Positions 5,786-12,600 of a stretch of 28,115 bases of DNA are shown piece by piece. The stretch lies in IMG/VR virus record IMGVR_UViG_3300028548_005929, positions 1 through 28,115 of that record, one strand, 5' to 3'. A model generated the notes under the pieces. It ran no database searches. It was not told the origin of the DNA and saw only the letters and a list, made by a program, of their open reading frames with translations. Each line of letters starts with the position of its first letter. Position 1 is the stretch's first letter. The position numbers and the translations under genes were made by a program. The DNA is from a virus.

Positions 5786-5816
5786 GCAAGGGCCGATTCG
5801 TGAAGATAACCAATAA
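5526..5816 (+). CDS. Hypothetical protein preceding the exonuclease gene
   Basis: The 96-residue product (MSLIIKSNVEMNV...) has normal composition. It contains a GEPLPSIPWDQMFFKDAF segment with several prolines and aromatics, a charged helix around EPDIVRKLAAVRSAYKRYLL, and a mixed C-terminus. I start it at ATG 5526, which has a distant GAGGA site; the frame remains open to 5460, but that part looks unnatural. It overlaps the 5450 frame and ends 17 nt inside the exonuclease gene. No motif, signal peptide or membrane segment is seen. Function unknown; the position suggests a small partner of the recombination genes or an accessory early protein. Confidence 0.6.
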   Translation: MSLIIKSNVEMNVRSTGEPLPSIPWDQMFFKDAFDIPVEEPDIVRKLAAVRSAYKRYLLKQEDPPEREFFIGQHSDEAGLLVRIYCKQGPIREDNQ

Positions 5817-6666
5817 GCACAAACTACCAACCCCGATTGTAAATGCCCTTAGTAAGGACACTTACACCCGTGGAAACAGTCACAGGTCTGTGACGCAACT
5901 CATTGATTCTCCTAGAATTAGGATCTTAACTGAGAAGCATTGGGATGATCTTGAAGAAGATATCTCTAGCAAACTTTGGTCTGTACTTGGTACAGCAGTT
6001 CACTCGATGTTTGAGGACGCTGACCAAGGAGACTCGATTAGTGAGGAGCGATTGTTTGTTGATGTTGATGGGTGGACGGTGTCCGGCGCTATCGACTTGC
6101 AGGACGAGGACGGCCCAAGTGATTACAAATGCACCAGCGTGTGGTCTGTGATCTACGAGAAGAAAGAGTGGGCCTATCAGTTGAACGCCTACGCTTGGCT
6201 GATGCGCCACGCCAAAGGTCAGGTGTCTAAGCAGTTAAAGATAATAGCTGTCATGCGTGATTGGAAAGGTCGGGAGGCACAAAACAATGCCGACTACCCA
6301 CAGTCACCCATAGCAGAGATACGGATACCTCTCTGGTCTGAGTCGGAACAAGATCGGTACATGGCTGACCGAATCAAGCTACATCAAGACGCAGAGTACG
6401 CAAACCTAACCGGCGACAAGCTACCACTTTGCACTGACGGTGAACGTTGGATGAGACCGGCACAGTACGCGGTCAAAAAGGGTAACAATAAACGCGCAAT
6501 GAGGGTTTTGGATACTCAGGAAGAGGCTGAAGGATATATCCGTAGCAAGTTCCCAACAGGTGGCGCTCACATAGAGCATCGACCAGGGGAGCCCATAAGA
6601 TGTGCGGCTAACTGGTGTCGGGTTGCAGATTTTTGTGATCAGTGGCAGGGAGAGCGCAATGCTTGA
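5800..6666 (+). CDS. PD-(D/E)XK exonuclease, Cas4/RecB-like, with four-cysteine cluster
   Basis: Probable 5'-3' DNA exonuclease that makes single-stranded tails for the annealing protein encoded two genes downstream. The 288-residue product has the family's motifs: GTAVH (64-68), the acidic motif SGAIDL with Asp99, DYK (108-110) as the (D/E)XK element, and QLNAY (127-131), the QXXXY motif of RecB/Cas4 nucleases. Cys211 plus Cys268, Cys273 and Cys279 near the C-terminus have the one-plus-three spacing of Cas4/AddB iron-sulfur nucleases, so a 4Fe-4S or zinc cluster is likely. Translation starts at GTG 5800 with a weak upstream site. The neighbouring annealing protein and SSB-like protein support a phage Red-like recombination role. 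Confidence 0.85.
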   Translation: MKITNKHKLPTPIVNALSKDTYTRGNSHRSVTQLIDSPRIRILTEKHWDDLEEDISSKLWSVLGTAVHSMFEDADQGDSISEERLFVDVDGWTVSGAIDLQDEDGPSDYKCTSVWSVIYEKKEWAYQLNAYAWLMRHAKGQVSKQLKIIAVMRDWKGREAQNNADYPQSPIAEIRIPLWSESEQDRYMADRIKLHQDAEYANLTGDKLPLCTDGERWMRPAQYAVKKGNNKRAMRVLDTQEEAEGYIRSKFPTGGAHIEHRPGEPIRCAANWCRVADFCDQWQGERNA

Positions 6667-6943
6667 GCAGCAAAGAAGCGTGTTTGAAAAGATGATTGGT
6701 ATTTGGTCGATAAGCAAGATACCCAATCTACAAATGAGGGTTATTGGCGGTGGTGAAGTGGTATTCACCTGTGCCGCTGGCCCGATATGCGAATTGAATT
6801 TTGATTTGTTCGATAAACTGGTTCCGCTAGAAGTTGTGGAACTAATTGAAGCTAAAATGGAGAAGAAGTATGGGATCAACGGCAAAAAGTACAGAGCAGA
6901 CCTTCGTGGATATATGGCAGACCCTTTCAGCAGTCAACGTTGA
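6659..6943 (+). CDS. Hypothetical protein between exonuclease and annealing protein
   Basis: I chose ATG 6659 (MLEQQRSVFEKM), which has gggaga about 7 nt upstream and overlaps the exonuclease stop by 8 nt. The 94-residue product has an N-terminal helix, a beta-rich middle (MRVIGGGEVVFTCAAGPICEL) with two Cys, then an acidic-to-basic helix PLEVVELIEAKMEKKYG. No known motif. Its last 74 nt overlap the annealing-protein gene in another frame, so the two are tightly coupled. Its position inside the exo-annealing pair suggests a recombination accessory, but the sequence does not prove this. Confidence 0.6.
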   Translation: MLEQQRSVFEKMIGIWSISKIPNLQMRVIGGGEVVFTCAAGPICELNFDLFDKLVPLEVVELIEAKMEKKYGINGKKYRADLRGYMADPFSSQR

Positions 6944-7571
6944 GGACTTCGTTCAAGACAAGATGGGTCTAAGATACCTGTCTTGGGCAAATAGCTGGAT
7001 GGTTTTGATGGATCATTACCCCCAAGCCATCATGGACTTTGGGGCAAATGAGATGCACGAAGACGGCACAGTGACTGTCCACTGCACTATTGTGATTGAC
7101 ACCTATGCTAGGCATATGTGGCTACCAGTGATGGATCATCGTGGTAGAGCAGTAGTCCGACCTGACGCAAGGGCAATAAGTGATAACAAAATGCGATGCA
7201 TGGTTAAGTGCTTAGCATTGTTTGGCCTTGGATTGTACATCTATGCGGGTGAAGACCTGCCTAGTGCGGAAAAGGACGCGCCAAAATCGAAACCAAAACC
7301 AACGCCAGCACCCGCACCTGTAGCAATAATAGAGGAAGCACCTGCCGCAACCAGTAAATCAACGCGAGTAGCTTCTGAGGAGTTTGTAGCTGCGATGAAG
7401 CAATTCATCGACATGATGACCACTGACGAAGGTTTGAGGGGCTACTGGAATGACAACAAGGATCAAATAACAACGATTCAAACCCAACACGCCGACCTCT
7501 ATAAAAAGATGGTCGAAATGTTTACCAACCGTAAAGCAGCAATCTTAAAAGGAGAAACGAAAGATGCCTAA
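6870..7571 (+). CDS. Single-strand annealing protein, DUF1071 (SSAP) family
   Basis: Binds single-stranded DNA and anneals complementary strands for recombination-dependent replication. The 233-residue product shows the DUF1071 signature: YLSWANSWMVL (about 36-46), a hydrophobic beta region ending in LPVMDHRGRAV, then MRCMVK and LALFGLGLYIYAGEDLP (to about residue 130). After that comes a Lys/Pro/Ala-rich linker and a C-terminal helical part of about 70 residues. I chose ATG 6870 with ggag 7-8 nt upstream; upstream sequence in frame is unlike the family. It follows the exonuclease by one gene and precedes the SSB-like protein, the usual order of a phage exo-SSAP-SSB module. The C-terminal part may contact SSB or exonuclease (inference). 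Confidence 0.88.
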   Translation: MGSTAKSTEQTFVDIWQTLSAVNVEDFVQDKMGLRYLSWANSWMVLMDHYPQAIMDFGANEMHEDGTVTVHCTIVIDTYARHMWLPVMDHRGRAVVRPDARAISDNKMRCMVKCLALFGLGLYIYAGEDLPSAEKDAPKSKPKPTPAPAPVAIIEEAPAATSKSTRVASEEFVAAMKQFIDMMTTDEGLRGYWNDNKDQITTIQTQHADLYKKMVEMFTNRKAAILKGETKDA

Positions 7572-7878
7572 TTATGACCTGAAAGAGACCAGTTCTGGCG
7601 CTCTATTTGTCGAGAAGGAACGGAAGAGTGAAAAAGCCCCGTACTACCGTGGCCCATTAACGATAACGAAGGCTCAAGCCCGATTTATCATGGAACACTT
7701 CAAGGCTGGTGCAAGTGAGCTAGACATTAGGATGGCTGCTTGGAACAACGATGGGCCAAGAGGTAAGTATATTGGCATCACTCTAGAGGTTATGCCTCCA
7801 GAGGACGGTCAATCTGCACCGCCACCACCGCCTCCACCAGTTGAGGTTGCCCCCATCGAAGACGATATTCCGTTCTAG
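7564..7878 (+). CDS. SSB-like protein with acidic DDIPF C-terminal tip
   Basis: Probably coats single-stranded DNA and recruits partners. The 104-residue product begins MPNYDLKETSSGALFVEKERK and has the PYYRGPLTI...WNNDGPRGKYIGITLEV strand pattern of short phage SSB-like proteins. A Pro-rich linker with seven consecutive prolines follows, and it ends IEDDIPF. That last motif is the acidic tip by which bacterial SSB proteins bind repair enzymes, and it is good evidence for this assignment even though the core is shorter than a full OB-fold SSB. A strong ribosome binding site (aaaggag) precedes ATG 7564, which overlaps the annealing-protein stop by 8 nt. An alternative is a distinct family that has copied the SSB tip. 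Confidence 0.75.
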   Translation: MPNYDLKETSSGALFVEKERKSEKAPYYRGPLTITKAQARFIMEHFKAGASELDIRMAAWNNDGPRGKYIGITLEVMPPEDGQSAPPPPPPPVEVAPIEDDIPF

Positions 7879-8349
7879 ATGGATCTCCAAGACAAGCAGT
7901 CTTGGTGTGAGCTTGGAGAGCTTGAGGAGGGCAACTTCCTCAAGTCCCAAGACTTTCACTTGGTGAATGTATTGCCCAACGTGGCAAAGGCCAATGACAA
8001 ATTCACTCATGACATGCGGATCTCATTCCCGTCAGATCTAAAAACGATCAGGACTAACTGGCGGTTGTCTCAGGAGATGTTTGGTATAGATCCAAGGTAC
8101 GCCATATCGTTAAACAAGAAGGACGTTGTCCGGTATCAAAAGCTATACCCCAACATCATCATTGTTTTTGATATAGACATACCGGATTACAAGGAAGTTC
8201 ACTGGTCTGACCTAACCAGAATAACTAGGTTGATAACCCGTGATCTTGCAAAAGAGCACACATATAAACAAAGGGTAGATGACTCGTCGGGTAACGCTAA
8301 ATCAAGCTACATATTCGACTGTCGATGGTTCCCAATATTGAGGAAGTAG
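7879..8349 (+). CDS. Conserved-looking phage protein, possible PD-(D/E)XK nuclease
   Basis: The ATG at 7879 follows directly on the previous stop with no visible ribosome binding site, so translation is probably coupled. The 156-residue product has Glu-rich ELGELEEGNFL near residues 12-21, then THDMRISFPSDLKTIRT. The D-x7-D-L-K arrangement in that segment resembles the PD-(D/E)XK catalytic core, and it is followed by a hydrophobic strand YPNIIIVFDID. A conserved-looking YIFDCRWFP ends it. I have seen similar proteins in marine phage genomes but know of no tested function. A small endonuclease is a reasonable inference from motif spacing and from the recombination neighbours; it is not certain. 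Confidence 0.6.
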   Translation: MDLQDKQSWCELGELEEGNFLKSQDFHLVNVLPNVAKANDKFTHDMRISFPSDLKTIRTNWRLSQEMFGIDPRYAISLNKKDVVRYQKLYPNIIIVFDIDIPDYKEVHWSDLTRITRLITRDLAKEHTYKQRVDDSSGNAKSSYIFDCRWFPILRK

Positions 8350-8350
8350 G

Positions 8351-8827
8351 ATGTTGTTGAAGAAAGAAGAAGTTGAAAAGATGACTCAGGTTCAGGGTCT
8401 TGTTAGATTTGATGATCAGCAAGTGGCAAGTGTTGCAGGCGTTCATGTTCAAACCTTAATTAAAGCTAAAAACAGGAGTGGCAGCTTGAGCAGAAGCACC
8501 ATCAACAAGATAAAGGAGTTTATTATCCTTTACGGCGAGAAGGCGCTTAAAACTAAAGTGACTGAAGCGGTCTCAGAGCCAGTAGCAACTGCAAAAGAGG
8601 ACATGGTAAACAGTCCTGCTCACTACTCAGAGAGCGAAATTGAGTGCATTGACGCAATGGTTGCAGCCTTTGGTATTGAGCGTGTTCAAGACTATGCAGC
8701 GATTGCCGCCTTCAAGTATATTTGGAGACAGAACAAGAAGTGGAACCCCATCGAAGATAGGGAAAAAGCTTTGTGGTATATGCGATTCTCAACAGGCGAT
8801 GACCCACGCCTTGACAATAAAGTTTAG
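8351..8827 (+). CDS. DUF3310 (SaV-like) protein with N-terminal HTH-like region
   Basis: The C-terminal half (about residues 83-145) carries the DUF3310 pattern NSPAHYSESEIECIDAM...AAFKYIWRQNKKWNPIEDREKALWYM, often found in phage early regions and named after the Staphylococcus phage SaV protein. The biochemical role is not established; the PxHY and KYxxRxxxK elements suggest nucleotide or nucleic-acid binding. The N-terminal 60 residues (FDDQQVASVAGVHVQTLIKAKN...) look like a helix-turn-helix, so this is a two-part protein of 158 residues. ATG 8351 has gaggaag 5-6 nt upstream. The gene is followed by the noncoding repeat array rather than by an overlapping gene. Confidence 0.8.
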   Translation: MLLKKEEVEKMTQVQGLVRFDDQQVASVAGVHVQTLIKAKNRSGSLSRSTINKIKEFIILYGEKALKTKVTEAVSEPVATAKEDMVNSPAHYSESEIECIDAMVAAFGIERVQDYAAIAAFKYIWRQNKKWNPIEDREKALWYMRFSTGDDPRLDNKV

Positions 8828-8849
8828 GTCAGGGTACTCCTATACCCAG

Positions 8850-9028
8850 TAGCGTGTTCCCGTCCGCGTTGACCGACAGGCGGGGCTAATTAGACCAGAG
8901 CAGAAACCTAACTGCTCAACATCAGGGTTCCCGTCCTCTGGGTCGCAGGCGGGGTTAGACCAGGGGCTCTCCAATGTCCCATTAGCGTGTTCCCGTCCGC
9001 GTTGGTCGATAGGCGGGGCTTAGACCAA
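8850..9028 (+). ncRNA. Noncoding GC-rich structured repeat array, candidate RNA element
   Basis: The gap 8828-9053 has no convincing gene on either strand but contains three copies of a GC-rich unit: 8850-8897, 8921-8962 and 8982-9027. Each has gttcccgtcc, a variable 9-10 nt, aggcgggg, then tagacca. Copies one and three share a longer identity starting tagcgtgttcccgtccgcg. In copy three ttggtc (9002-9007) can pair with gaccaa (9023-9028); in copy two ctgg-g-tc (8938-8944) can pair with gaccag (8958-8963). Between copies one and two is a perfect 6-bp hairpin, gagcag/ctgctc (8898-8903 with 8912-8917). It could be a structured leader for the 9054-9644 genes, an independent RNA, or a DNA-level repeat. 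Strand is assigned by operon direction. Confidence 0.5.
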
Positions 9029-9053
9029 GACAAAATAACCAGAGGAAGCAAAG

Positions 9054-9239
9054 GTGAAAACTAAAAGAAAGTTTTTTCTAAAAGTGTCAGTAACAAAAGA
9101 TGCTGAGTTTGTCGTTGAAGCAAAGACTCAGGAAGAGGCGCTAGAGACCATAAGAAACGGTGGCGACATGAGTATTGTAGATATGTGGGGCGAACCCACA
9201 ATCACAGTTAACAACATTCGCGAGGTGCCTAGTGAGTGA
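9054..9239 (+). CDS. Small hypothetical protein, possible paralogue of the 1494 gene product
   Basis: Starts at GTG 9054 with aggaag about 7 nt upstream, directly after the repeat array. The 61-residue product has a basic N-terminus, a strand FFLKVSV, a segment FVVEAKTQEEALETIRNGGD and a final strand TITVNNIREV. The strand-helix(EEA)-GGD-strand layout matches the small protein encoded at 1494, although identity is low. No known motif. Its stop overlaps the next gene by 8 nt. Function unknown. Confidence 0.6.
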   Translation: MKTKRKFFLKVSVTKDAEFVVEAKTQEEALETIRNGGDMSIVDMWGEPTITVNNIREVPSE

Positions 9240-9474
9240 TTTATTTTTAAAGTCTATTCAAGGCCAGATCGGGTACGCACCTTTAGCGCCTCCGCCAGAA
9301 GCATTTATTAAGAAAAAAAATAAGAATGCAATAAGCGAAATGTACATTGGCATCATCCTTCGACACAAAGAGCGCGGTTTGAGTTATATGCAGATAGCTA
9401 GGGACGTTAACCTTCCCTACCACACAGTCTATAACGTTGTTCGCAGGCACAGAGCAGAAAGGTATTCTCAATGA
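9232..9474 (+). CDS. Small helix-turn-helix DNA-binding protein
   Basis: An 80-residue basic protein whose C-terminal half (about 45-72: GLSYMQIARDVNLPYHTVYNVVRRHR) is a classic helix-turn-helix of the homeodomain/resolvase-like kind, with the recognition helix HTVYNVVRRHR. The N-terminal part is Pro-rich then Lys/Asn-rich (PLAPPPEAFIKKKNKN) and probably flexible. Translation starts at GTG 9232 with GAGG 6 nt upstream. It is a good candidate for a phage transcription regulator and could act on one of the repeat-bearing gaps in this window, but no target can be assigned from sequence. The stop overlaps the next start (ATGA). Confidence 0.7.
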   Translation: MSDLFLKSIQGQIGYAPLAPPPEAFIKKKNKNAISEMYIGIILRHKERGLSYMQIARDVNLPYHTVYNVVRRHRAERYSQ

Positions 9475-9644
9475 GGGCGCTGTTGTTTGTTGCGTCTTTG
9501 TTTTGCGTAACTGTTGCCAGTGCTCATGTCCACAAATGGACGGTTGTGGAAAATGATGATAGTAAAGAGGGCAAATGTACATTGATTTGCGACTTTACAG
9601 GCCAAATTCACATAATAAAGCTGGTTGGTGAGGATTGCCCGTAA
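9471..9644 (+). CDS. Small secreted protein with signal peptide
   Basis: A 57-residue gene. The product begins MRALLFVASLFCVTVASA, a clear signal peptide with a hydrophobic core and an ASA signal-peptidase I site. A mature part of about 39 residues starts HVHKWTVVEND, contains three Cys (KCTLIC and DC near the end) and finishes VGEDCP. The start overlaps the previous stop by 4 nt (ATGA) with aaagg about 8 nt upstream, so it is translationally coupled. It ends 3 nt before the end of the convergent late operon. Export to the periplasm is inferred from the signal. A role in superinfection exclusion or lysis is possible, but no family is recognised. Confidence 0.6.
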   Translation: MRALLFVASLFCVTVASAHVHKWTVVENDDSKEGKCTLICDFTGQIHIIKLVGEDCP

Positions 9645-9647
9645 AGG

Positions 9648-12600
9648 CTATTTTGTTCTTCCAACGTTGCGATCATAAATTTTGTTAAACCTAGCTTGTT
9701 GATCGGCAATATCCTCGTACATTTTTTGTTCAATTGTAGCGGCTCTAATTGCTGTCTCTGGAGATGTATCAGCCATTCTCCTAGCGGCGGCTCTTCTTTT
9801 CCTTAAAGCTTGAAGTCTTTTTTCTGTGCTAGACAACGTTGAGATCATAGATAAATAAATTGAGTTTTCTTTTCGGTAGTCGATTCTTTCTCTTCCCCGT
9901 AAAGAATCAATCCTAGAGGATTTTTGCTGTATTTTTTTGCGTCGCTCGTAATAATCTGATTGGCTTTGCCGCATATCCGGCTCACCCTTGATGCGCCTAA
10001 AGAATGGTATTTCTTTAGTCTTTAACTTTTCGCCCTTGCTCCACTTGTCGAAAGCGTCCATGTTTCTTAGGCCAAATGTTCCAGCCCCGCCAAACATAAA
10101 CTCTGTCATGTGTTCTAATGTGTCTGGCGATATATCAACCGCCCCTGACTCTTGCTCATTACCGTTAAATAGTTTGTTTAAATTTTCAGCAACGCTAATA
10201 AAAGGCGCTCTAGTGGAACCCATATGCATCTGCGAATCAGGCAACTCTGTGCCAAAACCTACGTTTGTTCTGTAGATGGGAGAACCAAAGAAGTTCTCGT
10301 TGGACATAATCTCTATAGCAGGCTGAGAGATGGTTGGGAACGCCGAAGCTGGCCCGAAGCCGATAGGAGAGAATGACCCAGCGAATGCGCTTAATACGTC
10401 AGCAGAACCCCTTGTTACAGACAAATTGCCCTTAGCAATTTCATAGGCTGTTTGACCTACAACGTGAAAAGTGTTGTACCCATAAGGTAAAGGAATCGTG
10501 TAAAACTCCTTTCCGTTTTCAGCCATGATGACCATGTTTCGCTCTTTGACATAGTCAGGTATCTCGGAATAATATGAGCGCCCCGTTTTGGGGTTCTCCT
10601 CACTTTCTTCCTCTCCCCTCATGGCAGACAACGCACCCATCATGATTAGGCCGCCTACTGCACCCTGCTTGACTCTACTTGCCTCTTTACTAAAAGGGTT
10701 GCCTGTTGGGCCAAATAGTCCTCTAGCAAAGTTTGCAGTACCTTGAACGCTTGCGTTAAAGAAAAGGAATGTTGCGTTAAGAACGTCACCAGCCATACCC
10801 TTTCGGTTAAAGTTAATCGTCAAGTTTTTAGCTAAGCTTGCCGCTGTCTTTACTGCTTCAGCCCTTGGTACGCCAGAATTTAGCATCTCATCTCTGGATG
10901 CCTTGAATGTTGCAAGCCGTACAGCGTTTTCTACTGCTGAGTTAGAGTCTTCAATAAAGTCTTTAACCGAGTTAAACCTACTTTGAAAGTTGCCTTTAAA
11001 CGTGCCATTCGCCATGTCAACCATAGACTGAATGCTTTTAATTTGATCCTCTGGAGGGCGCGAGTGGAACCAATCAGCTTTTGCGCCAGCTTGCATAAAC
11101 TCTAAAAAGTCAGCTTTATCTTGAGGACTCATCCCTGTAACAAAATCGGTTAAGCTTCCTGTCTTTGGGTTGTACCGGCGAAGTCCTTTGTAGAAAACGC
11201 CCATAGAAGGGACAACGTCAAGCATGACTTTACGGACTAGCTCTTGATCCCTAGCCTTGCCCTGAGACATATCTTGCTCACCAAGGATGTTAAATATTGC
11301 CGTCTGCACATCGCGAGAAAAGTTACCAATAACAAACTCTGGGTTGAGAGATGTATTGACCATAGAAAGCCAGCGGTTAACTACGCTAAACTTTTGCAGC
11401 AGTCCGTCAACAGTTCCTACGTCAAAAGAGATAACGGCATCTCTCATTCTTTTGTCAGTTATTTCTACATAAACCTGTTTACCGTCAACTTTGACTCCAA
11501 TTAAATCGTTGTCCATTGTTGGGGATAAAAAGTCTGGCTTAACAGTAATTAACTGCAAAAAGTCTTTTCTGCTATAGCCTTCTGGAACCTCCGTAAACTT
11601 TTGACCCTGCATATCTGGGTCTTTTCCAACATATGTATATTTCTTCTCAAACCCTCTAGACATTCTTGGATCGTCAGGAGAAATAACGCGCCAAAACGAG
11701 TTGTCAGGCGAAGATTTAACTAAGTTTACTAACCTTTGACCAAACTCTTTGTTCTTTATGGAGCGAACAATTGCTCGTTCCGCGTTGAGCATTATGTGTC
11801 CAAGAGGAGACTGAGCGGCAGATTCTCGCCCCATAGCTCTTAAAGACTCCTTACCCTTAGTGCTTAGCCCACTAGAGGTAATTACCGACTCAGCGTAATC
11901 ATCTTCAATTTCTTTGCCTCTCAGCGGAGCGTAATACTTGTAGGCGCTGTTAATAACGTCAGCATTTTCTCTAGAAATAAGACCACCCGCCACGGTAGTG
12001 TTCATTGTTTCTCTTACTATTTGATCAACATCTTGAGCTACATCTAAAAACTTTTTAGCTTTGCTGTTACCGCCACTCCATGTTCCTGTAGAATCGTTCC
12101 ATGTCATGCCATAACGATTTCTCATTCTGTCTTTGACAAAGCTATCAGTTAAAGGTTCACCCGTCTTCAAGGAACCAGACCCAGGGTTAACTTCTGGATC
12201 TCGCTGCGAGTCTCTTAGGTTTATGGTCTTGTTGCGCTCAATAGCGTGTCTCAAGGTAAGAAACTCGTCTATATCGTTAAGGTCTAATCCATTTTTGGCT
12301 ATTTTGTTTGCAAGAGGCTTCTTTCTGTTCTCTTCAAACTCTTGACCAGCAAACCCAATCTTACCAGGAACGCTTTCTTCGCCCCTGTATGGTGATTCTT
12401 CTTCTGTAAGAGGCTTTAAGCCTAATCCTTTACGCCAATCGTTGATTTGCTTCTCAACATTCTTTAAACCAACAAGCTTGTCTTGTATTTGATATACAAA
12501 CTTGTTGCCAAGAGTATGGCTACCAGACTGAATAGAAAGCGGAGTAGCCCCATCCAACATCTCTTGCTGGGCTACAGCTAATTTAATTTCTGGGTTTTGA

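Noticed and set aside
5800-6666. Cas4 as part of a CRISPR system
   Set aside because: There is no repeat array or other cas gene; neighbours are a phage annealing protein and SSB-like protein, so a recombination exonuclease fits better.
8828-9053. CRISPR array or tRNA cluster in the repeat-bearing gap
   Set aside because: Only three diverged units at uneven spacing, no uniform spacers, and no cloverleaf or acceptor-like pairing could be drawn.
8828-9053. Minus-strand coding fragment reading NADGNTLLGIG
   Set aside because: It is short, interrupted by stops, in changing frames between copies and has no start.
9640-9660. Terminator between the convergent early and late operons
   Set aside because: Only 3 nt lie between the two stop codons and no hairpin with T-tract is evident in either direction.
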